Origin: Nitrospirota bacterium
GTDB lineage: Bacteria; Nitrospirota; Thermodesulfovibrionia; Thermodesulfovibrionales; Dissulfurispiraceae
Assembly: GCA_040752355.1 (NCBI GenBank)
Contig: JBFMHE010000012.1
Span: 49,396 to 113,395, forward strand
Length of the DNA stretch: 64,000 nucleotides
Direction of reading: 5' to 3'
How positions within the stretch are numbered: position 1 is the stretch's first letter; every line of letters begins with the position of its first letter. Shown here in pieces: positions 26,344-34,715 of the stretch. The notes beneath the pieces were generated by a model. The model worked only from the letters and a program-made list of their open reading frames with translations, made no database searches and had not been told where the DNA came from. A program made the position numbers and the translations under genes.

Positions 26344-27750
26344 ATGACCGTTCTGGATACGATGAAGCAGACCGTAGAGAAGTACGCGATGCTCTCCCGC
26401 GGAGACCGCGTGCTCGTGGCCCTCTCCGGGGGGCCCGATTCGGTCTGCCTGCTCGCGCTCCTCGCCCGGATCGGAGCGGAGTACGGCATCGAGCTCTCCG
26501 CCGCCTATATCGATCACGGTCTGCGTCCCGGCGAGACCCCGCGGGAGATCGCCTTTTGTGCAGAGCTCTGCACTGCGCTGAAGATTCCTTTCTTCACGCG
26601 CCCGGTCGATGTCCGGGCCTATGCGAAAGAGAGGGGCATCAACAAACAGGAGGCAGCCCGGGAACTCCGGTATGCCGCCCTCGACGGGATCGCCCTCGAA
26701 CACCGGAGCAGCACGATCGCCCTCGGGCATACTGCCGACGACCAGGTCGAGACCGTGGTGATGCGGCTCATCAGGGGCGCAGGTCCTTCGGGGCTCGCGG
26801 GTATCCCGCCGAAGAGAGGACATTTCGTACGCCCCCTCATCGAGGTCGAACGGGACGAGATCGAACGGTTCCTGGCCTCCGAGGGCATAGGGTTTGTCGT
26901 GGACTCCTCCAATCTCGCTCCGGATTACCTGCGCAACAGGCTGCGGCAGGAGTTGGTCCCCTTCTTCAAGAAAGTGAACCCCGATGTCGCCGGGACCATT
27001 GCCAGGACGGCCGATATATTCAGGGAGGAAGAGCGCTATTTCGAGGTCCTGGTCACCAAGACCCTCATGCGGCTCATCAGCAGGAAAAGCGACGCCGCTA
27101 TAGAATTGTTCCTCCTGCCGATGGAAGCGATGGAGAAGGTGCTCATGCGCCGGGTGCTGCGGCGGGCCATCGATGAGACCAGGGGGCTCCGCGGCATCGG
27201 CCTGGTCCATATCGAAGAGATAATGTCCCTGATAAAGACCGGGGCATCCGGCGCCCGGATATATCTGCCCCATGGGATAAGAGTTGTCAAAGGCTATTCG
27301 ACGCTGCTCATCACTGCGGAGAGACCGGTGAAACTGCCTGAATATGTGCTGCAGAGCCCCGGCGAGACGGTCCTGCCCGGCGAGATGATCCTGAAGGAGG
27401 CGGCCCTCGTGGTCAGGAGCATCGAGGTCGCCCCCCGGGAAATCCCCGTCGATTACGGGGACGACAGGCGCGTTGCATACCTGGATGCCGGCAAGCTGGC
27501 GCCGCCGCTCACCATACGCTCGCGGAGGCCCGGCGACTTCTTTTACCCCCTCGGCCTCGGCAATCGGAAAAAGCTCCAGGATTTCTTCGTGGACGAGAAA
27601 ATCCCCCGCGACGCCAGGGACAGCGTCCCCCTGCTGGTAAGCGGCGGAGCTATCGCATGGGTGATGGGCTGCCGTATCGACGACCGCTTCAGGATTGATA
27701 AAACGACGACAAGAGTTTTAAAATTCGAAATACAACCGCTGAAGTCTTAA
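26344..27750 (+). CDS. tilS: tRNA(Ile)-lysidine synthase
   Basis: Converts C34 of tRNA-Ile(CAU) to lysidine, making it read AUA. 468 residues: PP-loop SGGPDS (about 29-34), IDHGLRPGE, HTADDQVETVVMRLIRGAGPSGLAGIPP, NRLRQELVP, plus TilS C-terminal substrate-binding domain (TIRSRRPGDFFYPLGLGNRKKLQDFFVDEKIPR). Its ATG at 26344 lacks a strong ribosome-binding site. The stop is 28 bases before the degP start, so the two may be co-transcribed. Confidence 0.96.
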   Translation: MTVLDTMKQTVEKYAMLSRGDRVLVALSGGPDSVCLLALLARIGAEYGIELSAAYIDHGLRPGETPREIAFCAELCTALKIPFFTRPVDVRAYAKERGINKQEAARELRYAALDGIALEHRSSTIALGHTADDQVETVVMRLIRGAGPSGLAGIPPKRGHFVRPLIEVERDEIERFLASEGIGFVVDSSNLAPDYLRNRLRQELVPFFKKVNPDVAGTIARTADIFREEERYFEVLVTKTLMRLISRKSDAAIELFLLPMEAMEKVLMRRVLRRAIDETRGLRGIGLVHIEEIMSLIKTGASGARIYLPHGIRVVKGYSTLLITAERPVKLPEYVLQSPGETVLPGEMILKEAALVVRSIEVAPREIPVDYGDDRRVAYLDAGKLAPPLTIRSRRPGDFFYPLGLGNRKKLQDFFVDEKIPRDARDSVPLLVSGGAIAWVMGCRIDDRFRIDKTTTRVLKFEIQPLKS

Positions 27751-27780
27751 ATGCCTGAACGTCTAAAAGGAGGAACATTC

Positions 27781-29241
27781 ATGCAGTACGACTATCGCAC
27801 AACAGGTCACTGTTCCGGCGCACCGGCGAGGAGGCTGCTCGAGCTCGTGGTGCTCCTGCTTTCATTAAGTCTCCTTGCACCGGCAGCTGCCGATGCGGCA
27901 CTCTCCGATAAAGAGGCGACCGAAGTACTGACAAAGTTCGGTGATGCGCTTTCGCGGGTCGCCGAGCGGGTGAAGCCGGCTGTCGTCAACATCTCGACCA
28001 CGAGGACGGTCAAGGCGCCCCGGCACCCGTTCTTCGAGGACCCCATGTTCCGCCGTTTCTTCGGCGACGGTATGCAAAATCCCCAGAGCAGGAAGGTCGC
28101 CAGCCTCGGGTCCGGCGTGATCGCGACCGCGAACGGCTATATCGTGACGAATAATCATGTCATCGACGGCGCCGAGGATATCCTCGTCAAGCTCGCCGAC
28201 AACCGCGAGTACAAGGGCAAAGTGGTGGGGCTCGATTCGAAAACGGATGTCGCCGTCATAAAAATAGAAGAGAAGGACCTGCCGACCATTCCCTGGGGTG
28301 ATTCCGATAAGCTGCGGGTCGGCGAGATGGTCCTCGCCGTAGGGAACCCCTACAGCCTGAGCCAGACCGTCACCATGGGCATCATCAGTGCGCTCGGCAG
28401 GGCGGGCTTCGGCATCACCGACTATGAGGATTTCATTCAGACCGATGCAGCGATCAATCCGGGCAACTCCGGCGGCGCGCTCGTCAGTGTCAGGGGAGAG
28501 GTCATCGGCGTCAATACCGCCATATTCAGCACCACCGGCGGCTACCAGGGGGTAGGCTTCGCGATCCCCTCCAACATGGTGAAGAGCATCATGGAGAGCA
28601 TCATCAGCCAGGGCAAGGTCGTCCGCGGCTGGCTCGGCGTACAGATACAGCCCCTTACCCCCGAGCTGTCGAAGCAGTTCAAGCTGAAGGACGAGAAGGG
28701 AGTGCTCCTCGTCGATGTCGTCGAAGGCGGTCCTGCTGAAAAGGGCGGATTGAAGCGGGGCGACGTGGTGGTGGAGTACGACGGCAAAAAGATCACCGAT
28801 CCTTTCCACTTCAAGAACATGGTCGCTGCTACGAAGCCGGGGAGCACCGTGCAGGTAAAAATTGTCCGGAACGGCGCGCCGGTCACGCTGCCGGTTGCGA
28901 TCGGCGAGCTCCCGGTCGAGCCCCAGCTCGCCGCGACCGCCGAGGCCGATAATGCGCTGAAAGGCGTGTCGGTCCTCGAGCTCACCCCCGACCTCCTGCA
29001 GAAATTGAACATCGCCAGGAAGATAAACGGCGTTGTCGTCAACGGCATCGATGACGAGAGCCCGGCGCTCGGCACGCTGAACAAAGGTGATATCATACTC
29101 GAAGTGAACCGGCAGCCGGTACCCACCATGAAGGAGTACCGGACGGTCGTCTCGGCCCTCGAAAAGAATCAGGACGTGCTGCTCCTGATGATACGCGGGG
29201 GTGTAACGCAATACATCACGGTGCCGGGCTCGAAAAAGTAG
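27781..29241 (+). CDS. degP: DegP/HtrA-type periplasmic serine protease
   Basis: Periplasmic protease/chaperone. 486 residues from the ATG at 27781 (AGGAGG seven bases upstream). Signal peptide ends PAAADA. Trypsin-like domain with catalytic triad His (VTNNHVID, about 125), Asp (KTDVAVIK, about 155) and Ser (NPGNSGGALV, about 229), and two PDZ domains (about 290-370 and 395-480). The Q-linker length fits the DegQ/MucD class; the precise paralogue name is uncertain. Confidence 0.93.
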   Translation: MQYDYRTTGHCSGAPARRLLELVVLLLSLSLLAPAAADAALSDKEATEVLTKFGDALSRVAERVKPAVVNISTTRTVKAPRHPFFEDPMFRRFFGDGMQNPQSRKVASLGSGVIATANGYIVTNNHVIDGAEDILVKLADNREYKGKVVGLDSKTDVAVIKIEEKDLPTIPWGDSDKLRVGEMVLAVGNPYSLSQTVTMGIISALGRAGFGITDYEDFIQTDAAINPGNSGGALVSVRGEVIGVNTAIFSTTGGYQGVGFAIPSNMVKSIMESIISQGKVVRGWLGVQIQPLTPELSKQFKLKDEKGVLLVDVVEGGPAEKGGLKRGDVVVEYDGKKITDPFHFKNMVAATKPGSTVQVKIVRNGAPVTLPVAIGELPVEPQLAATAEADNALKGVSVLELTPDLLQKLNIARKINGVVVNGIDDESPALGTLNKGDIILEVNRQPVPTMKEYRTVVSALEKNQDVLLLMIRGGVTQYITVPGSKK

Positions 29242-29244
29242 CGG

Positions 29245-30375
29245 TCAGTCCTTCAGGAGCCGCACCATCACTTCAGAGCTCAGGACGAGCCCCTGGCGGG
29301 TAAGCCTGAGGCGGTGGCCGGAGAGCTCGACGAGGCCGCGGAGGAGCAATTCTTCCGCGGCCTCGTCATTAACGAGGGCCTCTCCTCCGGGGACCTCCCC
29401 CGGATCGATTCCCTCTGTCTTTCGCAGGCCGAGGAATATCCATTCCTTGAAAGCATCGCTTTCGCTGATAGCCGTTTCCTCTGCGACGGGAAGTTCATCA
29501 TGGTCGAGCCGGTTGATATAGGCGTGTACATCCGCTGCATTCGCCGTTCTCCTGCCCTGAGCGAACGAGTGGGCGCCGGCGCCGATGCCGAGATAGGTCC
29601 CCCTGTTCCAGTAATTGAGATTATGGAAGCACTGCCGTCCCGGTCTGGCGAAATTCGATATCTCGTAGTGAAAGTATCCCGCTGCCCCGAACGCGTCGAG
29701 GGCGTCGTAATACATGGCCGTTATCTCCTCCTCGCCGGGCATGACAAGACTGCCTTTTTCGAGGCTCGCAAAGAGCGGGGTGTTCTTCTCCGGCGTGAGC
29801 TCGTACGCAGAGATATGCTCGGGCTCCAGCGCGATGATACGCGCAACGGTCTGCATCCACTGCGCCCTGTTCTGCCCTGGTATGCCGTATATCAGGTCGA
29901 GCGATACATTATCGAACCCGGCGGCCCGCGCAGCATCGACAGCCCGATAGCCCGCCTCTGCAGTGTGGCGCCTCCCGAGCACCTCGAGCTCGCGCTGATC
30001 CATTGACTGCACCCCGATGCTCAGCCTGTTGATGCCCGCTCCCCGGAACAGCCGGAGGCTTTCGGCCGTAACCGTACCGGGATTCGCTTCGATCGTAATC
30101 TCTGCCTCCCGGTCCACTCCGTAATGGACATCGAGGGCATTCAGCACTCGCTCGATATCCGCGGCTCTCAGCAGGGAGGGGGTCCCGCCCCCGAGGTAGA
30201 CAGTTCTGAGACCTCGGGCATCGTTCCCCCTCAGCCGTATCTCCCTCATAAGGGCATCGACGTAGGAGCGCGCCTCCTCCCCGGAAGAAGCGCCCGGCAA
30301 AGGAATAGAATAGAAATCGCAGTAGGCGCATTTCCTTATGCAGAAGGGGATATGAATATAGAGGTTATGGACCAT
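29245..30375 (-). CDS. hemW: HemW-type radical SAM protein (coproporphyrinogen oxidase-like)
   Basis: 376 residues. Radical SAM cluster motif CIRKCAYCDF (Cys12, Cys16, Cys19 approximately), YLGGGTPSLL, ITIEANPGTV, GVQSMDQRELEVLGRRH, and the HemN C-terminal domain (GLRKTEGI). HemW binds heme and delivers it to targets rather than oxidising coproporphyrinogen in characterised cases. Convergent with degP (3 bases between stops). Confidence 0.93.
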   Translation of the reverse strand: MVHNLYIHIPFCIRKCAYCDFYSIPLPGASSGEEARSYVDALMREIRLRGNDARGLRTVYLGGGTPSLLRAADIERVLNALDVHYGVDREAEITIEANPGTVTAESLRLFRGAGINRLSIGVQSMDQRELEVLGRRHTAEAGYRAVDAARAAGFDNVSLDLIYGIPGQNRAQWMQTVARIIALEPEHISAYELTPEKNTPLFASLEKGSLVMPGEEEITAMYYDALDAFGAAGYFHYEISNFARPGRQCFHNLNYWNRGTYLGIGAGAHSFAQGRRTANAADVHAYINRLDHDELPVAEETAISESDAFKEWIFLGLRKTEGIDPGEVPGGEALVNDEAAEELLLRGLVELSGHRLRLTRQGLVLSSEVMVRLLKD

Positions 30376-30404
30376 TGGTGAAGTTGCTCTTTATCTATTA
30401 TAAT
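30375..30404 (+). promoter_or_regulatory. Candidate promoter of the PK_C-like gene
   Basis: TTGGTG (30375-30380), 18-base spacer, perfect TATAAT (30399-30404), about 37 bases before the ATG at 30441. The -35 box is weak. Confidence 0.45.
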
Positions 30405-30440
30405 TGAATTATTTGGAACGAACACAGGGGGACAGCTTGC

Positions 30441-31007
30441 ATGAGAAAAACAGTTGCGTACTTCGAGAAGCCGGGGAAAGAGAACACCGGGGAGTGTCTC
30501 CGGATCGTACAGGAGGAGATCGTCGCTTCGGCGTACAAACACCTCGTCGTTGCATCGACCTGGGGCGATACGGGGCTGCTCTTTGCCGAAGCAATGAAAG
30601 CGTCAGGCATCAATCTCATCGTGGTCACCCACTCCGCCGGGTTCAAAGAGCCGAACACCATCGAGATGTCCGCCGAGACGAGGCGCGCGATCGAGGCAGC
30701 CGGCGCCAGGGTCTATACCGGCACGATGATCACCCACTCCCTCGAGACATCCTTCGCCTCGAAATTCAACGGCCTCTACCCTACTCTCATGGTGGCCCAG
30801 ACGCTGCGGCGCTTCGGCGAGGGGGCGAAGGTCTGCTGCGAGATTATCATGATGGCGGTCGATGCAGGACTCGTCCCCGAGGCCGAGGAGGTCCTTGCCG
30901 TGGCAGGCACCGGCAGAGGCGCCGATACCGTGCTGGCGATAAGGTCAGCGGCCTCGAAACGCTTCCTCGACTTGAAGGTGCTCGAGATCCTGGCGAAACC
31001 GAGATAA
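30441..31007 (+). CDS. Pyruvate kinase C-terminal-domain-like protein
   Basis: A 188-residue protein formed only of a pyruvate-kinase alpha/beta (PK_C) fold. HLVVASTWGDTGLLFAEAMKASGINLIVVTHSAGFKEPNTIEM, GARVYTGTMITHSLE, VLAVAGTGRGADTVLAIRSA. No kinase barrel is present. Such stand-alone proteins are found in anaerobic bacteria and archaea with unknown function; the phosphate/effector-binding loops suggest a ligand-binding role. Followed immediately by the AACGCTAT repeat block. Confidence 0.75.
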   Translation: MRKTVAYFEKPGKENTGECLRIVQEEIVASAYKHLVVASTWGDTGLLFAEAMKASGINLIVVTHSAGFKEPNTIEMSAETRRAIEAAGARVYTGTMITHSLETSFASKFNGLYPTLMVAQTLRRFGEGAKVCCEIIMMAVDAGLVPEAEEVLAVAGTGRGADTVLAIRSAASKRFLDLKVLEILAKPR

Positions 31008-31175
31008 CGTCAATCGCGTTATCGCGTTTGTCGCGTTTATCGCGTACAGCGTTGAGCGTTATAGAGCAAAGAGACATTACTTCAACGCTATAACGCTATA
31101 ACGCTATGAACGCTATAACGCTATAAACGCTATAACGCGATTGACGCTATAGACGCGATACCGCGTTGAGATATC
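31008..31175. repeat. AACGC(T/G)AT repeat block forming a long inverted repeat
   Basis: Units of the type AACGCTAT / AACGCGAT are reiterated in both orientations between convergent genes. The outer 15 bases are a perfect inverted repeat (CGTCAATCGCGTTAT at 31008-31022 versus 31132-31146). Similar units continue into the last codons of ribD (AACGCGGTATCGCGTCTATAG). It could act as a bidirectional terminator or be a mobile/expanding repeat. Confidence 0.85.
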
Positions 31176-32286
31176 CTTCGATCATGATATCCTCCCCTAC
31201 CCGCTTTACGTTCACATCGCGGAGCTGGAACGCCTCTTCGAGGCGCTGGAACTCCTTGCCGCCGATGGCGGGAATCGAATCCCTGCCCCCGATGATCTTA
31301 GGGGCAATAAAGAGGACGATCCTGTCGACGATGCCGTCCCGGAGGGCGTAGGCATTGAGCGAGGAGCCTCCTTCGATCATCACCGACGTAATGCTGCGCT
31401 CGCCGAGCTTCCGCATCAGCCAGTTGAGATCGGCCCTCTCCCCCTTATACTCCAGGATCTCGACACATCTATCGGTAAGGGCCTTTGCTTTCCGGGCTTT
31501 TGTCTCCGACTCCGCCTCTCCGGTCACGATGAGCGTCTGCGGCGGGACCGAGCAGACGTGGTAGTCGGGCGGCGTCTCGAGATGGGGGTCGATGATGACC
31601 CGCAGAGGGTGCTTCGCGTCCCTTCCGTCGCCCTTGATCCCCTGCCCGAGCCTGGCGGTGAACTGCGGGTTGTCGGCCCGTACCGTACCGATGGCGCTGA
31701 GGAGAGCGTCCGCTTCGCTTCGCATGCGATGGACGATCTTCCGGGCCTGCTCGCCGGTGATCCACTTCGACTGCCCCTCGGGGGTCGCGATCCTGCCGTC
31801 GAGGGTCATGGCGATTTTGAGGGTAACAAAAGGCGTGCGCGTGGTGATGAATTTAATGTAGGCCTCGTTCAGCCGCCTCGCCTCATTCTCGAGAACGCCG
31901 TGCACGACCTCGATGCCCTGGCGTTCCAACTCCTCGACCCCCTTCCCGGCGACCTTGGGATTGGGGTCGCGCATGGCGACGACCACCTTTTTAATACCTG
32001 AACTGATGATCGCCTTGGTGCAGGGCGGCGTACGCTTGTCGAGGTGGCAGCAGGGCTCGAGCGTTACATAGAGAGTAGCGTTCTTCGCCCTCTCTTTCGC
32101 CTGGAGGATGGCGAGCGCTTCTGCATGGAGCTCGCCGGGCCGCTTGTGGTAGTCTTCGGCAATGATCCTGCCGTTCTTGACGACCACCGCCCCGACCATC
32201 GGGTTGGGACTCGTCATGCCGCGCGCCTTAGCCGCGAGCCGGAGAGCGCGCTTCATAAACGATACGTCTCTATCGGTAGTTTTCAT
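31147..32286 (-). CDS. ribD: Bifunctional riboflavin deaminase/reductase
   Basis: Second and third steps of riboflavin synthesis from GTP. 379 residues. N-terminal zinc deaminase (HAEALAIL and EPCCHLDKRTPPCTKAI), C-terminal NADPH-dependent reductase (VTLKIAMTLDGRIATPEGQSKWITG; MIEGGSSLNAYAL). The last residues (NAVSRL) are encoded by repeat-like DNA. The start ATG overlaps the stop of a small upstream gene. No other rib genes are in the window. Confidence 0.95.
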   Translation of the reverse strand: MKTTDRDVSFMKRALRLAAKARGMTSPNPMVGAVVVKNGRIIAEDYHKRPGELHAEALAILQAKERAKNATLYVTLEPCCHLDKRTPPCTKAIISSGIKKVVVAMRDPNPKVAGKGVEELERQGIEVVHGVLENEARRLNEAYIKFITTRTPFVTLKIAMTLDGRIATPEGQSKWITGEQARKIVHRMRSEADALLSAIGTVRADNPQFTARLGQGIKGDGRDAKHPLRVIIDPHLETPPDYHVCSVPPQTLIVTGEAESETKARKAKALTDRCVEILEYKGERADLNWLMRKLGERSITSVMIEGGSSLNAYALRDGIVDRIVLFIAPKIIGGRDSIPAIGGKEFQRLEEAFQLRDVNVKRVGEDIMIEGYLNAVSRL

Positions 32287-32486
32287 GCCGCTTTCTTGCT
32301 CGATTGTTTCTCCTGCAAAAGATCATGCGGGGCATTCGCCATGCTGCGCACACATGGGTGTACATCGCGGTTCTGTCGAAAAAAGAGCCTTAGTGCGTTT
32401 TCCACCTTTTCGGGCGCCATTGTGCGCTCTAGATATTGCTGGAACTCTGGAAGTGTCTCTCTGGCTGTGTCAGACAACTTTGCCAT
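32283..32486 (-). CDS. Small hypothetical protein coupled to ribD
   Basis: A 67-residue reading frame (MAKLSDTARETLPEFQQYL...) overlapping the ribD start by four bases (ATGA). No family recognised; it has acidic/basic helices, one Cys and a Lys-rich tail, and no strong Shine-Dalgarno. It lies at the border where GC content falls into the cassette island. The coupling is the main argument for it being real. Confidence 0.35.
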   Translation of the reverse strand: MAKLSDTARETLPEFQQYLERTMAPEKVENALRLFFRQNRDVHPCVRSMANAPHDLLQEKQSSKKAA

Positions 32487-32647
32487 ACTATCCGCTATCG
32501 CTTTCTGTCCATATTACCACAAACCGCGAACTATAATAAACTTGTACCCACTGATTTAAATGGCTTTATCGTCCTTTCAAAAAAAGATGAATGTGTTATA
32601 GTGGAGCCAACGAAGGAAAAACAGTAATTGTTAAACCACAAATAAAT

Positions 32648-33130
32648 ATGAAATATATTATTATCATACTCTGTCTACTGTGCGGCTCTCTCGCAAATGC
32701 GCAGGATTGTCAAAATATCAAAGATTCAGGCGACGGCATTCCAGCACCATATTTCCGCCATAAATGCGAAGGCGAAAAGGCATTGAAAGCCAAACAGTAT
32801 GATAAGGCAGTAGCTGAATTTAAACAGGCATTATCAATTAAATTTCACGAATCTCCAAATTATGAATTAAATGTTGATCTCGCGAAAACCTTGTGCAAAC
32901 TTGGCAGGAAAGATGAAGCTAAGAGAATTATTCGAGAGTTTAACTGCATGGCTGCAGTCGACTTGGGGGAATTAGAATGTTATGACAAAGAAGGGAAGCC
33001 TAGTTCAAAATTAACACAAAAATGCTTTGATGAAATGTGTATCATAGCACTTGGGCTCACGCCTGAAGGTAAAGCTAATTTGCTGAAGCGAAGAGAAAGG
33101 ATGAAGCAAATCGAAATCGAATGCAAATAG
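32648..33130 (+). CDS. Secreted small TPR-like protein (cassette 1)
   Basis: 160 residues from the ATG at 32648. Signal peptide MKYIIIILCLLCGSLANA; the mature part carries one or two TPR-like helices (GEKALKAKQYDKAVAEFKQALSI) and seven cysteines. No known family beyond the TPR pattern. AT-rich and promoterless; the start lies 17 bases after the cassette boundary GTTAAAC (32630-32636), and its TAG is the base pair before the attC R'' box. A longer reading begins outside the cassette and is rejected. Confidence 0.75.
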   Translation: MKYIIIILCLLCGSLANAQDCQNIKDSGDGIPAPYFRHKCEGEKALKAKQYDKAVAEFKQALSIKFHESPNYELNVDLAKTLCKLGRKDEAKRIIREFNCMAAVDLGELECYDKEGKPSSKLTQKCFDEMCIIALGLTPEGKANLLKRRERMKQIEIECK

Positions 33131-33198
33131 GCTTAACATGTCACTTCATGGGATCGGCGGGAAACGGCCCCGCCTCCTCATGAGCTCAAGCGTTCGGC
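33131..33198 (+). repeat. attC site 1
   Basis: R'' GCTTAAC (33131-33137) and R' GTTCGGC (33192-33198) enclose an imperfect palindrome (CATGGGATCGGCGGG / CCCGCCTCCTCATGA). It starts directly after the upstream stop codon, as attC sites do. Confidence 0.8.
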
Positions 33199-33225
33199 AG
33201 CAGTGATAAAAAAGGATAAATTAAA

Positions 33226-33849
33226 ATGATTATTGAAAAGTCATTCAGTTTCTCGCTCACAAAAGCAAATATAAAAGACAAGTCTGTAAATGGTAAACTT
33301 TACGGCTCTGATGATATTGCGATTATCTTTTCCAACATGGATACAAATGAGCAGAATGAATGGAATCCAATTATTAGTGATCTAATCTCTGATAGATACA
33401 TGGGGTTAACATATGACTATCCAGAGCATATGGATGACCAATCAGAAGTTCTTGAAGAGGTTATTTCATTTGCTCGTGGTTCGGGTGCAAAGAAGATCGT
33501 TCTTGTTGGTGCAAGCAGAGGTGGAGTTGCTTCAATAAAAGTCGCGGCTCGGCATGTGAATAACGATAGCATAATCGGAATTGTAGCCATTTCAGCTCCA
33601 ATTGAATACGAAGGAACTGTTTTTTATAGCAATGACGAACTGAGAGCAATTAAAATTCCTAAGCTTTTGTTGAATTCAGAGAAAGATGGCGGTGCCGAGG
33701 ATAATCGAAAAATGATCGAAATATTTAGAGAGCCGAAAGAACTGATCTTTTATTCTGGGGATGCTCATGGAACAGAGCTTTTTGATAATGAACAGGAATC
33801 AGTGACGATTAAAATTAAAGGTTTTATTAAATCAATTTTGAATAATTAA
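33226..33849 (+). CDS. Alpha/beta-hydrolase (cassette 2)
   Basis: A 207-residue cytoplasmic alpha/beta-hydrolase-fold protein. Nucleophile elbow GASRGG (Ser near 101), late-strand SEKDGG acid, and catalytic-type His in GDAHGTELF. No lid or signal peptide. AT-rich codon use differs from the chromosome. AAGGATAAA lies upstream of the ATG. Carried in a cassette bounded by attC1 and attC2; substrate unknown. Confidence 0.8.
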   Translation: MIIEKSFSFSLTKANIKDKSVNGKLYGSDDIAIIFSNMDTNEQNEWNPIISDLISDRYMGLTYDYPEHMDDQSEVLEEVISFARGSGAKKIVLVGASRGGVASIKVAARHVNNDSIIGIVAISAPIEYEGTVFYSNDELRAIKIPKLLLNSEKDGGAEDNRKMIEIFREPKELIFYSGDAHGTELFDNEQESVTIKIKGFIKSILNN

Positions 33850-33867
33850 GACGGATTATATTCTTAT

Positions 33868-33928
33868 TGCCGAACAACCTCTTCCAGCGGAGCGCAAAAA
33901 GCCGCGCCCGCTGAAGAACCCGTTAGGG
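33868..33928 (+). repeat. attC site 2
   Basis: R'' GCCGAAC (33869-33875) and R' GTTAGGG (33922-33928). The inner arms CTTCCAGCGG / CCGCTGAAG are complementary apart from one unpaired C, the extrahelical-base hallmark that orients attC strands. Confidence 0.85.
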
Positions 33929-33933
33929 GAGAA

Positions 33934-34353
33934 ATGAAAATGCGGTGGCTGTTTTTTGCCTTTTGCCTTCTTCCGATCTCGGTATCCGCAGAACCAGGTT
34001 GTGTCTCGACTTTTGAAGATTTCCTCTCGAAATTCGAAACAGATAGATCATTTCAAGAAGAAAATACCGTCTTTCCGTTAAAGCATTCCTTTGTCGATTT
34101 GAACGCCGATCCGGAGCCAAGAGCAGTCAATAAGCCCCTCTCGAAAACGGAAGTGACGGAACGCATCAACCCAATATTTCCTTCACCGGCCGCTCAGAGA
34201 AAGGTGCCATTTGTTAGAGTAATCAAGAGTCCAACGCAGACGAGAAGCATTGTCCAATTAGAAAAGCCGGATACCGGCTACTTGCTCATCTACCATTTCC
34301 ACAAGATAGGCAAGTGTTGGAGGCTGGTCGAGTTCGAGGACGCATCAACATGA
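33934..34353 (+). CDS. Secreted protein, DUF4348-like (cassette 3)
   Basis: A 139-residue protein with signal peptide MKMRWLFFAFCLLPISVSA. The mature start (FEDFLSKFETDRSFQEENTVFPLK) resembles the DUF4348 type of secreted lipoprotein-like domains, with a C-terminal beta-rich LLIYHFHKIGKCWRLVEFED. Function unknown. The ATG is five bases after the cassette boundary, so the ribosome-binding site GGGGAG is formed by the R' box of attC2 itself. Confidence 0.7.
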   Translation: MKMRWLFFAFCLLPISVSAEPGCVSTFEDFLSKFETDRSFQEENTVFPLKHSFVDLNADPEPRAVNKPLSKTEVTERINPIFPSPAAQRKVPFVRVIKSPTQTRSIVQLEKPDTGYLLIYHFHKIGKCWRLVEFEDAST

Positions 34354-34356
34354 ATG

Positions 34357-34420
34357 CCCCTAACCATCACTTCCAGTTGACGCTTCAGTCGCTGTGCTCC
34401 TTACGCGCATTTGAAGCTTA
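34357..34420 (+). repeat. attC site 3, degenerate or disrupted
   Basis: R'' CCCCTAAC (34357-34364) starts three bases after the stop of cassette 3 and pairs with that cassette's TTAGGGG start. No R' box is found before a RAYT-derived element begins at 34426, so the right half appears lost. Confidence 0.65.
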
Positions 34421-34425
34421 AAACC

Positions 34426-34649
34426 GGGGTCGGACCAAGCCAAGTAGCTGATAGTATGGTCGAATGGAGAATAAATAGATCGTATTTTTGCCTTAGAGCG
34501 GCCTTTTCTGCTCTAAAAATGTGCTTTTAAGAGGGTTACGTTGCCGAGAGCTAACCGACACTACCTTCCCGGCTCTGTGTGGCACATCACTCATCGATCT
34601 CTTGGGACGTATTATCATGAATGCCAGCAACTTGGCTTGATCCGACCCC
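34426..34649 (+). mobile_element. Miniature RAYT-derived element (MITE)
   Basis: Ends are 16-bp inverted repeats differing at one base (GGGGTCGGACCAAGCC at 34426; its complement with one change at 34634-34649). The interior holds only the 5' remnant of a REP-associated tyrosine transposase gene. It is therefore a non-autonomous deletion derivative. Confidence 0.75.
34541..34597 (+). pseudogene. 5' fragment of a Y1/RAYT transposase
   Basis: Encodes MPRANRHYLPGSVWHITHR, the typical first 19 residues of a RAYT-family transposase ending at the HxH-type region. Homology then stops abruptly; the catalytic Tyr and the rest are missing. Confidence 0.7.
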
Positions 34650-34681
34650 AAGAGAGCTTTTCCGACCCCCAAAAAAGCGCA

Positions 34682-34710
34682 TTGACAATGTGTAGCCAAC
34701 TGGCTACAAT
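34682..34710 (+). promoter_or_regulatory. higBA promoter with palindromic operator
   Basis: TTGACA (34682-34687), 17-base spacer, TACAAT (34705-34710). A perfect palindrome TGTAGCCA-AC-TGGCTACA (34691-34708) fills the spacer and overlaps the -10 box. This is a classic autoregulation layout for a toxin-antitoxin complex. The predicted start point is at the toxin ATG (34716). Confidence 0.8.
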
Positions 34711-34715
34711 ATGTT

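Noticed and set aside
26230..27273. Open frame opposite tilS
   Set aside because: Shadow of tilS; composition and lack of homology features argue against coding.
31008..31146. CRISPR array
   Set aside because: Repeat units are about 8 bases, degenerate and in both orientations; no spacers and no cas genes.
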